From Gramella sp. AN32 (GTDB lineage: Bacteria > Bacteroidota > Bacteroidia > Flavobacteriales > Flavobacteriaceae), in assembly GCF_023718305.1 (NCBI RefSeq), contig NZ_QEYO01000003.1, positions 62,001 to 126,000 of the forward strand: a stretch of DNA of 64,000 nucleotides, in the 5' to 3' direction. A model generated the notes under the pieces. It was not told the DNA's origin. It made no database searches and saw only the letters and a program-made list of their open reading frames with translations. Position numbers and translations under genes: made by a program. Positions 18,261-27,379 of the stretch are shown here, piece by piece (within the stretch, counting starts at the first letter, position 1; the number at the start of each line of letters is the position of its first letter).

Positions 18261-18581
18261 TTACTTCGTTTTTCTCGAATCCGGGTGGCCATATTCAGTA
18301 TAATTTTTTGAAAATTCGATCAAACTTTCCCAGTCCCCTGCGATTAAGGCCTTTTTTTTACGTCGGCTCCATCCTTTAATTTGCTTCTCCCATGCAATAG
18401 CTTCCTGCGCATTCGTAAATTTTTCGAACCACTTTAGTTCCACAGGTCTTCTTAAAAAAGTATAGGCATCGGGATGCTTGCCATCATTATGATCCTGAAT
18501 CCTTTTATCAAGATTTGAGGTAATTCCCGTATAAAAGGACAAATCTAAACATAGCACTATATACACGTAGTAGAATTTCAT
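18261..18581 (-). CDS. GIY-YIG nuclease domain protein (YhbQ/UPF0213-like)
   Basis: A 106-residue single-domain protein when started at MKFYYVY (ATG 18581); a start four codons earlier is possible. Family motifs are YVYIVLC (GIY strand), SFYTGIT (YIG strand), the catalytic-type arginine in LDKRIQDHN and the glutamate in EAIAWEKQIKGWSRRKKKALI in shortened form. This subgroup is linked to nucleic acid cleavage or repair, but cellular roles are poorly known. It sits alone between ruvA and maeB and is bracketed by inverted REP-like repeats 14 and 17 bp from its ends, with a third copy before maeB. That setting suggests it may be mobilised with, or act on, the repeats; this is inference. Confidence 0.85.
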   Translation of the reverse strand: MKFYYVYIVLCLDLSFYTGITSNLDKRIQDHNDGKHPDAYTFLRRPVELKWFEKFTNAQEAIAWEKQIKGWSRRKKKALIAGDWESLIEFSKNYTEYGHPDSRKTK

Positions 18582-18598
18582 AATTGAAATCATAGTTA

Positions 18599-18620
18599 GC
18601 GCTTCGCCAGGCTCAGCGGT
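18599..18620 (-). repeat. REP-like repeat, copy right of the GIY-YIG gene
   Basis: On the minus strand it reads CCGCTGAGCCTGGCGAAGCG, closely matching the copies at 18225 and 18715 but inverted relative to both. It lies 17 bp upstream of the GIY-YIG start. Confidence 0.8.
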
Positions 18621-18714
18621 ACAAAATCATTATATTTTTTACTAGCTACCCCAATAAATTACTTTTCAACATATCAAGATGGGAGAAAGAATAATTTCAA
18701 TTTTAAAACAAAGT

Positions 18715-18736
18715 CCGGTTGAGCCTGGCGAAGCCC
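18715..18736 (+). repeat. REP-like repeat, copy beside the maeB stop
   Basis: CCGGTTGAGCCTGGCGAAGC is in the same orientation as the 18225 copy and inverted to the 18599 copy. It ends 4 bp from the maeB stop codon, so its transcript could fold with the 18599 copy after maeB. Confidence 0.8.
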
Positions 18737-18740
18737 CTCC

Positions 18741-21029
18741 TTATCTTTTCACCTGCTTTTCCTTTTCCTGAGCATCTACCACGGCAACGGCAGACATATT
18801 TACCATTTCCTCTACACTGGCACCCAGTTGCAGAATATGAACGGGTTTACTCATCCCCATCATAATTGGCCCGATGGAATCCACATTATTGAGCTCTTTA
18901 ATAAGTTTATAAGTACTGTTCCCAGAATCCAGATCAGGGTAAATAAGGGTGTTTACTTTTTTCCCGGCCAGTTTTGAAAAGGGGAATTTACTCTGAAGCA
19001 TTTCTTTGTTCAGGGCAAAATCAGTTTGTAGTTCTCCATCCACAACGAGATCTGGATATGCCCGATGCAAATAACTAACGGCTTCTTTAACTTTTTTCGC
19101 TCTTGGATCTTTCGAGGAGCCAAAATTCGCATAAGATATCATGGCAATTACGGGATCCATTCCGAATAATTTAACCACACGTGAAGTCATTTGGGCAATT
19201 TTCGCCAGGTCCTGAGCGGAAGGATCGATATTAATGGAAGTATCACTAATAAAAATTGGCCCTCGTGAGGTATTCATCACATTGGTGGTGGCAACCTTGG
19301 ATACACCACTAGCCAGTCCAATTAATTCCAGCATTGGTTTCACGACTGTGGGATAAGCCCTGGAATAACCTGAAAGCAATGCATCGGCATCACCTTCGTT
19401 CACCATCATCGCAGCAAAATAGTTTCTTTCTCTCAGCAGTTTTTGAGCATCATACAAAGTAACTCCGCTACGTCTTCTGGTTTCCCAGAATTTTTGTGCA
19501 TAGCCTTTCAGCTTTTCCTCTTCTTCGTCTGATTTAGGATCGATAATTTGTACCCCTTCCGGATCGAAATCGATCTCTGCCATTAACTCGTGGATCACAT
19601 CTTTTCTTCCTAAAAGAATTGGCGTCCCTATTCCCTCATCATTAACAATTTGAGCGGCTTTAAGCACATCCAAATGATCAGCTTCCGCAAAAACGATCCT
19701 TTTTGGATTCATTTTCGCGCGGTTCATCAACAACCTGGTGATCTTATTATCACTTCCCATTCGCTCTAAGAGCTCGTCTTCATACTTTTGCCAGTCGGTA
19801 ATTTCTTCGCGGGCAACACCACTTCCCATAGCAGCTCTGGCAACCGCCGGGGGTACTTTGGCAATTAACCGGGGATCGAAAGGTTTTGGAATAATATATT
19901 CCGGGCCAAAATTTAAACGTGTTTCCCCATAAGCGATATTCACCTGTTCGGGAACAGCTTCCTTGGCGAGTTCAGCTAAAGCTTTTACCGCCGCTCGTTT
20001 CATTTCTTCGTTGATCTTTGATGCGCGTACATCTAAAGCTCCTCGGAAAATAAAAGGAAAACCAAGCACATTGTTAACCTGATTAGGATGGTCGCTTCTA
20101 CCCGTTGCCATGATAATATCTTTTCGGGATTTCATGGCTAGATCATAATTGATCTCAGGATTTGGATTCGCCATGGCAAAAACGATGGGACGTTTGGCCA
20201 TACTTTTCAGCATTTCCGGAGAAACAATATCGGCGATGGAAAGGCCTACGAAAACATCGGCATCCTTCATGGCCTGATCAAGCGTATCAATTTTTCTGGC
20301 GGTAGCAAATTCAGCTTTATCTTCAGAAAGGCTTGGCCGATCCTGTCTTATAACCCCTTTACTGTCCAGCATCACGATATTTTCAGCTTTTGCACCAAAG
20401 GATTTATAAAGCTTGGTACAGGAAACCGCGGCGGCGCCGGCGCCACTTACTACGATCTTTACTTTTTCAATTTTCTTTTTGGCAAGTTCCAGGGCATTTA
20501 GCAAAGCTGCTGCCGAGATAATGGCCGTTCCATGCTGGTCATCATGCATTACCGGAATGTCCAGCTCCTCCTTAAGCCTTCTTTCTATTTCAAAAGCTTC
20601 AGGCGCTTTAATATCCTCAAGGTTAATTCCGCCGAAAGTAGGAGCGATATTTTTTACCGTTTCAATGAATTTATCTACATCTTTTGTATCGACTTCTATA
20701 TCAAAAACATCAATATCAGCAAAAATTTTAAAGAGCAAACCTTTACCTTCCATCACTGGTTTTGAAGCCAGCGGCCCAATATCGCCAAGGCCCAGCACTG
20801 CTGTTCCATTTGATATTACCGCAACAAGGTTTCCCTTTATGGTATATTTATAAGCGTTCTCCGGGTCTTTTTCAATTTCTAAGCAAGGTTCAGCCACGCC
20901 GGGTGAATAAGCCAGGGAAAGATCCCTTTGCGTAGCGTATTTCTTAGTGGGCACCACTTCAATTTTTCCCGGTCTTGGCTTGGCATGATAGATTAATGCT
21001 TCTCTTCTCTTTCTGGAGTCGTTGCTCAT
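18741..21029 (-). CDS. maeB: NADP-dependent malic enzyme with phosphotransacetylase-like C-terminal domain
   Basis: A 762-residue MaeB-type enzyme. The N-terminal part (about 1-430) oxidatively decarboxylates malate to pyruvate, making NADPH. It carries [11 protein letters not shown], the lysine in KPVMEGKG, metal-site residues in [17 protein letters not shown], the DDQHGTA motif and the nucleotide fold [12 protein letters not shown]. The C-terminal part (about 430-762) is the phosphate acetyl/butyryltransferase-like domain that in MaeB is regulatory, binding acetyl-CoA. The length is normal for the family. A -7 promoter box (TAACTTTG) lies 22 bp upstream. Downstream are REP-like repeats and the GIY-YIG gene. 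Confidence 0.95.
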   Translation of the reverse strand: MSNDSRKRREALIYHAKPRPGKIEVVPTKKYATQRDLSLAYSPGVAEPCLEIEKDPENAYKYTIKGNLVAVISNGTAVLGLGDIGPLASKPVMEGKGLLFKIFADIDVFDIEVDTKDVDKFIETVKNIAPTFGGINLEDIKAPEAFEIERRLKEELDIPVMHDDQHGTAIISAAALLNALELAKKKIEKVKIVVSGAGAAAVSCTKLYKSFGAKAENIVMLDSKGVIRQDRPSLSEDKAEFATARKIDTLDQAMKDADVFVGLSIADIVSPEMLKSMAKRPIVFAMANPNPEINYDLAMKSRKDIIMATGRSDHPNQVNNVLGFPFIFRGALDVRASKINEEMKRAAVKALAELAKEAVPEQVNIAYGETRLNFGPEYIIPKPFDPRLIAKVPPAVARAAMGSGVAREEITDWQKYEDELLERMGSDNKITRLLMNRAKMNPKRIVFAEADHLDVLKAAQIVNDEGIGTPILLGRKDVIHELMAEIDFDPEGVQIIDPKSDEEEEKLKGYAQKFWETRRRSGVTLYDAQKLLRERNYFAAMMVNEGDADALLSGYSRAYPTVVKPMLELIGLASGVSKVATTNVMNTSRGPIFISDTSINIDPSAQDLAKIAQMTSRVVKLFGMDPVIAMISYANFGSSKDPRAKKVKEAVSYLHRAYPDLVVDGELQTDFALNKEMLQSKFPFSKLAGKKVNTLIYPDLDSGNSTYKLIKELNNVDSIGPIMMGMSKPVHILQLGASVEEMVNMSAVAVVDAQEKEKQVKR

Positions 21030-21051
21030 AACTATAATTTTGGCTGAATAA

Positions 21052-21059
21052 CAAAGTTA
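21052..21059 (-). promoter_or_regulatory. -7 promoter box before maeB
   Basis: TAACTTTG on the minus strand, identical to the gcvH -7 box and 22 bp before the maeB ATG. The -33 region is not clear. Confidence 0.5.
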
Positions 21060-21163
21060 ACAAGGCTTTTATCATGAAAGAAAAAATGTTGATAAAGATT
21101 TCATCTATTTTCCTCAAGTTCGATTTATTCAAATTTTTACTACTTTGTAATAAATACCTATTC

Positions 21164-21931
21164 ATGAAATACTGCCTTTCTTTCCTCTTCTCTTTGTTCC
21201 TTTCAGTTTTTGTTACTGCTCAGGATGCTGAGCTCATTGAAAATGTGGATGAAGCACCCTTATTTAAATCGTGTAAAAACGCGAAAAATTCGAAAGAATG
21301 TTTTAAAAATGAGATCACTCTTTATATTTTAAAAAATCTTGACCTGAATAAAATTTCTGAAAGCAACAGCGGCACAGCTTATGCCCAATTTATTGTAAAT
21401 TCTGAAGGAAAGATTGATGACGTGCAGGTGCGATCTAATGTGGAAGCTTTAAAAAACGCAACCCGGGAACTTATTCAGCAAATGAAAATTGAAGAACCAG
21501 CATACAAGAATGGAGAACCGGTAGCAATTAAATATACAGTTCCCATAAGGTTCAAATCCAATCAATTCTCCAGTTATGATGATTTTTATGCTGAAGAAGC
21601 CGGTAAAAAAAAGGTTTTAAGTTTTGAAAAAGTAGCAAAGCTACCAGTAATTGATAATTGCAGTAAAATGAACTGCTTAAAAGATCTCATCGAAAATCAG
21701 ACTCTGGAAAAATTAAAAGCAAAAGGTTATTCTAAAAAGCAGTTAAATGAGGTACGATTTACATTTATGATAGATCCTGAAGGAAGAATGCAACATCTTT
21801 TAGTACGAACACTGCCGGCTAAGTTTCAAAATGAGATAAAGGAAATACTGGGAAATTTGGAAATTCAGCAACCGGCAAAAGACAAAAATGGGAAACCAAC
21901 AGCAGTGAGATATTCCTATAATTTTGATTAG
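21164..21931 (+). CDS. Secreted protein with two TonB-C-like domains
   Basis: A 255-residue protein started at [10 protein letters not shown] (ATG 21164), giving a clean signal peptide ending VTAQ; an upstream extension of 30 residues has no signal character. Two related domains follow. The first (about 25-140) has [16 protein letters not shown] and YTVPIRFK. The second (about 155-255) has [19 protein letters not shown] and RYSYNF. Both resemble the TonB C-terminal domains of the genes at 7.7 and 8.5 kb, but there is no membrane helix or proline spacer, so it is not an energy transducer itself. It may be a periplasmic partner of the TonB machinery (inference). It ends tail-to-tail with queG, overlapping by 4 bp. 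Confidence 0.8.
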   Translation: MKYCLSFLFSLFLSVFVTAQDAELIENVDEAPLFKSCKNAKNSKECFKNEITLYILKNLDLNKISESNSGTAYAQFIVNSEGKIDDVQVRSNVEALKNATRELIQQMKIEEPAYKNGEPVAIKYTVPIRFKSNQFSSYDDFYAEEAGKKKVLSFEKVAKLPVIDNCSKMNCLKDLIENQTLEKLKAKGYSKKQLNEVRFTFMIDPEGRMQHLLVRTLPAKFQNEIKEILGNLEIQQPAKDKNGKPTAVRYSYNFD

Positions 21932-22857
21932 TCCTTTTTAAGGAATTCGATATTCCTCTTTAAACCTTCAAATTTGGTTCTTTTCACTGCTGATTTTCGG
22001 AAGATTTCATTGAAGGTTTCCCGGGTAATTTCTTCCCAGTCCTTTTTATCATTTTCCAAAAGATCGGGATGCGGATTGAAAAGTGGTTCTGCATGTGGTT
22101 TGGAAAATTTGTTCCAGGGACACACATCCTGGCAAATATCGCATCCAAACATCCAGTCATCAAATTTATCTTTAAAACCTGAAGGCAGTTCATCCTTCAA
22201 TTCAATCGTGAAATAGGAAATACATTTACTGCCATCAACTTTGTAAGGTTCATAAATCGCCTGAGTGGGACAGGCATCGATACAGGCAGTACAACTTCCG
22301 CAGTGATCGGTTACAGGAGTATCATATTCCAGATCGAGATCTACAATGAGTTCAGCGATAAAATAGAACGATCCGGTTTGTTTGGAGAGCAAATTTGAAT
22401 GTTTCCCAATCCAACCAAGGCCGCTTTTTGCTGCCCAGGCTTTATCTAAAACCGGAGCCGAATCTACAAAAGCCCGACCGTGAAAATCCCCAATTTCATC
22501 CTGAAGTGTTGAAAGTAATTGTTTTAGTTTGTCCTTAATTACAAAATGGTAATCCCTTCCGTAGGCATATTTACTGATTTTATAGGATTTTTTATTTTGA
22601 AATTCTGAAGGATAATAATTCAGCAATAAGGAAATGACACTTTTTGAACCTGGAACCAGTAATGTTGGATCCAGCCGCTTATCGAAATAATTTTCCATAT
22701 AGCGCATTTCGCCATGCCTGTTTTCTGAAAGCCATTTTTCAAGCCTTGGAGCTTCTTCTTCTAAAAATTCGGCTTTAGAAATGCCGCATGAAAGAAAGCC
22801 GAGGCGTTTGGCTTCGGCTTTGATTTTTTCTGAATATTTAGCAGCTGATGTATTCAA
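21928..22857 (-). CDS. queG: Epoxyqueuosine reductase
   Basis: QueG reduces epoxyqueuosine to queuosine in the wobble base of certain tRNAs, using a cobalamin cofactor and two 4Fe-4S clusters. The iron-sulphur motifs are [18 protein letters not shown] and [13 protein letters not shown] start it at TTG 22857 ([21 protein letters not shown], 309 residues), the usual family start region. The first in-frame ATG (22944) would add 29 residues that look unrelated and would overlap the upstream lipoprotein gene by 44 bp. Its 3' end overlaps the convergent gene by 4 bp. A decayed partial copy lies at 30.67-31.04 kb. Confidence 0.93.
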   Translation of the reverse strand: MNTSAAKYSEKIKAEAKRLGFLSCGISKAEFLEEEAPRLEKWLSENRHGEMRYMENYFDKRLDPTLLVPGSKSVISLLLNYYPSEFQNKKSYKISKYAYGRDYHFVIKDKLKQLLSTLQDEIGDFHGRAFVDSAPVLDKAWAAKSGLGWIGKHSNLLSKQTGSFYFIAELIVDLDLEYDTPVTDHCGSCTACIDACPTQAIYEPYKVDGSKCISYFTIELKDELPSGFKDKFDDWMFGCDICQDVCPWNKFSKPHAEPLFNPHPDLLENDKKDWEEITRETFNEIFRKSAVKRTKFEGLKRNIEFLKKD

Positions 22858-22900
22858 AATTGTAATTTGAACAGCTAATTTAAAGATTAAATATTGGAGA

Positions 22901-23437
22901 TTATTGTAGCGCGGGATTAAATGGTGCAAAAACTCCATCTTCATTCTCTAATCCTACCCAGGCATGCAATGTCCATCCTCCGGCAATACAATTTAAATGC
23001 CAATGATCCAGATCACCTATAAATCCATCTGAAGGTGGTGTATAATCCCCTTCAGGATCACAATTCTCTACAGGAATTAAATATTCTGCAGCCACGAACT
23101 GCATTACGCCATTTTCATCTGGATGATATACGAGAATTTCGGGTTTTAATATTTCAAATTTTTCATCTACATATTCAGGTTTTGCATAATGAAAGCCCAT
23201 ACCTGGAACGAGCGGACTCACCTGCACATAACCTTGCGCTTCAGCAACTTTGAAATTATGGAAGCGGCGCATGGCCTTGGTAAGCATTTCAAGCTGGTCC
23301 TCCAGGCTCTCTGCTTTTTCTATCTTAAAATCATAGGTTTCAAAAATCCCTTCTTCTGCCGGGTCACTGGAACAGGACAATAAAATAGCACCTAAAAATA
23401 AAAGAATGCCTAAACAGATGGAACTGAGTTTTTTCAT
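22901..23437 (-). CDS. Lipoprotein of unknown function, paralogue of the one at 31.1 kb
   Basis: A 178-residue protein with a lipoprotein signal (AILLSC, Cys22). The mature part contains [44 protein letters not shown] and [20 protein letters not shown]. These stretches are shared with the protein at 31125-31712. The histidine-rich motifs could bind metal, but I cannot name a function. It sits directly upstream of queG. The same neighbour pair recurs in degraded form at 30.7-31.7 kb. Confidence 0.8.
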   Translation of the reverse strand: MKKLSSICLGILLFLGAILLSCSSDPAEEGIFETYDFKIEKAESLEDQLEMLTKAMRRFHNFKVAEAQGYVQVSPLVPGMGFHYAKPEYVDEKFEILKPEILVYHPDENGVMQFVAAEYLIPVENCDPEGDYTPPSDGFIGDLDHWHLNCIAGGWTLHAWVGLENEDGVFAPFNPALQ

Positions 23438-23472
23438 AATAGTTTAATTAGAATGGTTAATAAATAATTAGT

Positions 23473-23907
23473 TTACATTTTTATTTGCATGTCGAAGTCT
23501 GGTGCGGTTTCAATTACCTTTTGAATGACTTCGGGAGCGATGGAGTTCCCCCTCGCATTTTCTTCTTCTTCGGGAATTCCAACCGATTTAAAAAATTCTG
23601 AAAACCCCCGTGGGCGATGAATGTTCACCCAACGACATAACTTATCCGTCTTATTGGCGAAAGTGTGCAGTGTATTTGGCGGAATATCGGCACATTGCCC
23701 GCTCTTATATATTTTCGTTTCACCATTGATCATAAATTCCATTTCCCCCTCCACAATTAAAAAGGTTTCATGGAAAGTGTGATGTAGATGCGGTGGTGGC
23801 CCAGGTACCTGGGCAGGCGTTTCTCCTATCGCGAGATCATAATCATCTGACTGGTCACAAAGTGTTACTTTATGCCCTATTACCCATTTAACGGAATTAT
23901 TTTTCAT
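23473..23907 (-). CDS. Cupin domain protein
   Basis: A 144-residue protein when started at ATG 23907 (MKNNSVKWVIG); a GTG start at 23928 is in frame but falls inside the operator. A single cupin domain is clear: PGPPPHLHHTFHETFLIVEGEMEF gives the first motif in shortened form (HLHH, then glutamate), and PPNTLHTFANKT gives the second histidine. Such proteins bind a metal and act as small-molecule enzymes or sensors. It is divergently transcribed from a TetR regulator, with two palindromic operators between, so it is a probable TetR target. The substrate is unknown. Confidence 0.85.
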   Translation of the reverse strand: MKNNSVKWVIGHKVTLCDQSDDYDLAIGETPAQVPGPPPHLHHTFHETFLIVEGEMEFMINGETKIYKSGQCADIPPNTLHTFANKTDKLCRWVNIHRPRGFSEFFKSVGIPEEEENARGNSIAPEVIQKVIETAPDFDMQIKM

Positions 23908-23911
23908 CTTA

Positions 23912-23927
23912 TGAGATTTTTGTCTCA
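23912..23927. promoter_or_regulatory. TetR operator O1 (predicted)
   Basis: TGAGATTTTTGTCTCA is a perfect 5-bp inverted repeat with a 6-bp spacer. It abuts the cupin -7 box and lies just before the cupin ATG. A near-identical second site lies 53 bp away. Confidence 0.7.
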
Positions 23928-23935
23928 CAAATATA
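23928..23935 (-). promoter_or_regulatory. -7 promoter box of the cupin gene
   Basis: TATATTTG on the minus strand matches TAnnTTTG and touches operator O1, so a regulator bound to O1 would cover the transcription start. Confidence 0.55.
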
Positions 23936-23964
23936 TTTTAGAATTTTTAATATTCCAAATTTTA

Positions 23965-23980
23965 TAAGATATTTGTCTCA
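23965..23980. promoter_or_regulatory. TetR operator O2 (predicted)
   Basis: TAAGATATTTGTCTCA repeats O1 with one mismatch in the left arm and the same 6-bp spacing. It ends on the first base of the TetR start codon. Centre-to-centre distance from O1 is 53 bp, about five helical turns, so both sites face the same side of the DNA. Confidence 0.65.
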
Positions 23981-24570
23981 TGAAAAATAAATATGTAAAT
24001 ACCGGCAGGAAAAACCAGAAGCTTAGGACTAGAGAGAAAATCCTCAAGAGTGCCCAGGAAATAATGAATAAGGGGAAAGATTTTAGCCTGGAAGACGTTG
24101 CAAATAATGCTTCCATTTCAAGGGCGACTATCTACAGGTATTACTCCAATGTTGAAATATTGGCTGCCGAAGCGGTATTGGACTTCAATACAAAAAGTTC
24201 GGAAGAAATATATGAAGAAGTTAAATCCCGGGAACTTTCAGAAGCTATCCTGGCCATCCAGGATTATTATAACCAGCTAACGGAAGACAATGAGGCCGGG
24301 TTCAGGAAATACCTAAGTGTAATTATAGATGCCCAGGCAGATAAACGCAGCCGGGGTGCACGGAGGAAAAACACCCTTTTGCTGGCACTTAAGCAAAAAT
24401 CAAACAAACTCACCCCGAAGGAACGGGAAAATATAGCTAACCTGGCCACTGTTCTAATGGGAATCGAAGCCTTTATAGTTACCAAAGATGTTTGTGGGCT
24501 GAATAATAATGAATCCAAAAAATTACTTAAGTGGGGGTTGGAAAAAATACTGAAAGAGGTACTCAAATAA
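23980..24570 (+). CDS. TetR/AcrR family transcriptional regulator
   Basis: A 196-residue protein. The DNA-binding domain spans about residues 18-65: REKILKSAQEIM, FSLEDVANNASIS and RATIYRYYSNVEIL are the helices typical of TetR. The rest is a helical ligand-binding and dimer region with no recognisable ligand class. It is divergent from the cupin gene, with operator O2 overlapping its own start, so autoregulation is likely. It ends 7 bp from the convergent outer membrane protein gene. Confidence 0.9.
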   Translation: MKNKYVNTGRKNQKLRTREKILKSAQEIMNKGKDFSLEDVANNASISRATIYRYYSNVEILAAEAVLDFNTKSSEEIYEEVKSRELSEAILAIQDYYNQLTEDNEAGFRKYLSVIIDAQADKRSRGARRKNTLLLALKQKSNKLTPKERENIANLATVLMGIEAFIVTKDVCGLNNNESKKLLKWGLEKILKEVLK

Positions 24571-24577
24571 AGATGAT

Positions 24578-26977
24578 CTAATTCACCCTTCCCTGCTCTT
24601 CATCAGAGCCGGAATCAATAGTCACATCTTTCAGCCTTCTGTTGCCGAAATTCCTGGTGTAGTTTAGCCGTATGCCCTGAAGCCCCAGGTGATAGTATCC
24701 TTCAAAATCAAAATCGGTTCCGGCTTCATCGGGATTTTGCCATTCCCATTTATAGGTATTTAACACATCAGTTCCCACCAGACTTAAAGTGCCGCCATTT
24801 TCGCCTAATTTTTTCTTTATTCCAAGATCAAAACGATATAAAGGCTGCAAATCAGTTAACCCCCACCAGGAGGGATTTGACTGGTAATTGGCATTAACTT
24901 CGAAAGAAAGATCATTTGGCATAAAGAAAGTAGCGGAACCCTGATAGCCGAAATTTAGATTTTTGAACAGGTCTTCATTTCCGTTGCCATACGGATTTAT
25001 TTCAATATTAAATAATGAAATGGTATTCTGAAAATCCAGCCAGTCACCTACTTTTATAGGTAGGTATACCTGCCCACCATAACTTCGTAAATATTCGAGG
25101 TTCGCCGCTCGGAAAAGCTGTGTGCCTGTCTCTTCATCCAATTCGGGCTGAAAGGCCGCTATAAAATCTTTTGTGTGGCTGTAAGACAGGGAGACCCACC
25201 ATTTTGCCGGCTGGAAACTGATCTCCAGATTATCTATGATTGCCGGGAGCAGATTCGAATTTCCAGAAAACAGGGTTTGTGGGTTCTGAAAAAAAGCAAA
25301 GGGTGCCAGGTCGTTAAAAGTAGGGCGGGCAATTCTTCTTCCGTAGGAAAAAGAAAGATTTCCATCTTCGCCTATTTTCCTGTTGGCGGTAAAATTGGGA
25401 AATATATTCCCATAGTCCCTGTCGACGATCAATGCCTCGCCGGGTGGACCCAGTTCTGTTAGCGTATGTTCATACCTGATGCCGGCAGCAAAATTCCATT
25501 TTTCATTGGGGTTGAATTCTGAAGAGATATAGCCGGCATATACATCCTCATCCAGAATAAGAAAGGCAGAAAGCCCTTCTAGGTCCCCCTGTAAGACATC
25601 ACCTGACTGGGCTACCTGAAAATCATTTTCAAATTCGGAAAGGCTGGATTTAGCCCCGGTTTCCAGCTTCAGTTTTTCCGAAAGATTTACAGAATAATCT
25701 ACTTTCCCTACCAGGATGCTTATTTCCGTATTCTTTCGGGTTTCAATAATATCCTTGAAGGTGTTCCTGCTTTGGAGATTCAGAAAACCAATGTCGAAAA
25801 TCGCCGGTTGATCATTATCATAAAGCAAAACATCCACATAAACTGTCAAATCTGATCTGTCCGAAAATCTGTGATCCATACCCAGCCCAACCATACCATG
25901 TTTCCAATGGTTTTTTTCATCAATATCCCCCGTAAAACTGAGGGTAGAATCACGAGTTATTTCAATTAGGCCGCGGTTAGTATCGTTGGTTTTCCATTTA
26001 TTATTAAAGCCGGCAAGCAACACATTGAGATCGGTTCTATCATTTAGGGAATAACTTGTTCCCAATCTTAAATTATGATTGAACTGGGAAGCATGCCTAT
26101 CGAGCAAAGCTTCATTTATCAAAATTTCACCGTTGGTATTCAAGCGGTTAAGGGAGTACCACTCATTTTTATTTTGGCTTAAGCTCGAATTGTAATTTAT
26201 AAAACTGTTCCACTTACCGGCCCGGTTGTTCAAGCTGAAATTAAGCCCGTAGCCCATATCATCATTATAGGCGAGGTGGCCGCCATAGCTGCCATTGGTG
26301 CCTGAAAATTCGTTTTCGAGCAGGTTGATGTTGATCAATGCCGCGCCGGAAGCCTCATATTTTGCAGGCGGATTGGTGATAAGCTCAATATTTTCGATAT
26401 TTTCGGAGCTCATCCCGTTAAGCATCTGTATAACCGCGCTAGCCGGTAACCGGGAAAGCTTACCATTGATAAGCACCTGCACACCTTGTTTGCCATTGAG
26501 GGAAATACCACTATTTTGACGGTCTATCCCAACACCCGGACTTTTCTCCAGGATTTCCAATGCGGTTCCTCCGGCAGCGCTCACGGTATTCTGAACATTC
26601 ACAATGAGCCGGTCAGGGCGTTTTTCAAAAAGCTGCTGCCTGAAACTCACTGTTACATCCTCCAACTGGTTCATAGCCACAGGAAGTTGAAAATTGTAAT
26701 TGTTCTTACCGGATACAACTTTAATCTCACGGGTTTCATAGCCTAGTGACGAGACCCGTAAAAACCCATTAAAATCCTTATCTAATTTTAGTTCGAAAGT
26801 TCCCTCCTCATCCGTTGTTGTTCCCTTTACAAAAACCGAATCGGGTAGTGACAATAACATAACATTGGTAAATCCCAGGGGAATGGAATCCTCCTCCACT
26901 ACCCGTCCAGTGATTTCCTGTTGGGAATAAAACAAGATTGGAAAAAGGCCAATTAGAATATGTAGATACTTTTTCAT
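24578..26977 (-). CDS. Outer membrane beta-barrel receptor with carboxypeptidase-like domain
   Basis: A 799-residue exported protein (signal peptide 1-18). Residues about 20-105 form a carboxypeptidase-regulatory-like domain (ITGRVVEEDSIPLGFTNVM in shortened form, then LRVSSLGYETREI). A plug-like region follows (about 110-220, with LEKSPGVGIDR and NIENIELITNPPAKYEASG), then a barrel of the OMP_b-brl_3 type. This is a TonB-dependent-receptor-like protein. No SusD partner gene is near, which argues against a polysaccharide locus. Its substrate is unknown. The upstream 400 bp hold its promoter region and a decayed ruvB fragment. Confidence 0.87.
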   Translation of the reverse strand: MKKYLHILIGLFPILFYSQQEITGRVVEEDSIPLGFTNVMLLSLPDSVFVKGTTTDEEGTFELKLDKDFNGFLRVSSLGYETREIKVVSGKNNYNFQLPVAMNQLEDVTVSFRQQLFEKRPDRLIVNVQNTVSAAGGTALEILEKSPGVGIDRQNSGISLNGKQGVQVLINGKLSRLPASAVIQMLNGMSSENIENIELITNPPAKYEASGAALININLLENEFSGTNGSYGGHLAYNDDMGYGLNFSLNNRAGKWNSFINYNSSLSQNKNEWYSLNRLNTNGEILINEALLDRHASQFNHNLRLGTSYSLNDRTDLNVLLAGFNNKWKTNDTNRGLIEITRDSTLSFTGDIDEKNHWKHGMVGLGMDHRFSDRSDLTVYVDVLLYDNDQPAIFDIGFLNLQSRNTFKDIIETRKNTEISILVGKVDYSVNLSEKLKLETGAKSSLSEFENDFQVAQSGDVLQGDLEGLSAFLILDEDVYAGYISSEFNPNEKWNFAAGIRYEHTLTELGPPGEALIVDRDYGNIFPNFTANRKIGEDGNLSFSYGRRIARPTFNDLAPFAFFQNPQTLFSGNSNLLPAIIDNLEISFQPAKWWVSLSYSHTKDFIAAFQPELDEETGTQLFRAANLEYLRSYGGQVYLPIKVGDWLDFQNTISLFNIEINPYGNGNEDLFKNLNFGYQGSATFFMPNDLSFEVNANYQSNPSWWGLTDLQPLYRFDLGIKKKLGENGGTLSLVGTDVLNTYKWEWQNPDEAGTDFDFEGYYHLGLQGIRLNYTRNFGNRRLKDVTIDSGSDEEQGRVN

Positions 26978-27129
26978 TTTATGGATTTAATGATGCATTG
27001 GCTATAATTTAAGGATCTGCCTGGATGGGGTTAGCTTTTTGTTCGGTACAGGGCACAAATTACCCGGCCGCTGAATTTCAACAGTGAAAATTGTATTTCT
27101 TAGAGTATGATTTTGAGTTTAAAATCCTC

Positions 27130-27360
27130 TCTAAATCACTACAGTTTGTATAGAAACTTTAATACAAGGGTTTCAGGCTTTCGCTAACGACAGTACCGAG
27201 AGTGTTTAACCCAACGGTACTCCATTAAATTAAGTTTTAAGATGGTTGTAAGGATCTTATTATCCAATTGACCTAGGCTGTGGTCATCGAAGTTCAGGGC
27301 TTTTGAGGCGAGTTTTGCAATTTTAATGTCTCTCTCACCAGTTCCTTTTATCTGGGCAAA
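27130..27360 (-). pseudogene. Decayed ruvB 3' fragment
   Basis: The minus strand translates from 27360 as FAQIKGTGERDIKIAKLASK followed by [20 protein letters not shown]. By hand alignment 26 of 40 residues equal the intact RuvB at 37.6 kb. Beyond 27241 DNA similarity continues with indels, for example TTTCAGGCTTTCGCTAACG against TTTCAGCACTTTCGCTTACG in intact ruvB, but the frame is lost. It has no start and begins 20 bp after the acyl-CoA dehydrogenase-like gene stops. The divergence shows an old or foreign copy rather than a recent duplication. The left end is approximate. Confidence 0.85.
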
Positions 27361-27379
27361 ATTCTTTTCCCGATAACCA

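Noticed and set aside
18201..18740. CRISPR-like array from the repeated units near the GIY-YIG gene
   Set aside because: Only three copies, in mixed orientation, at irregular spacing and with a gene between them.
20413..20853. 146-codon plus-strand frame within maeB
   Set aside because: Antisense to a strongly conserved part of the malic enzyme; a composition shadow.
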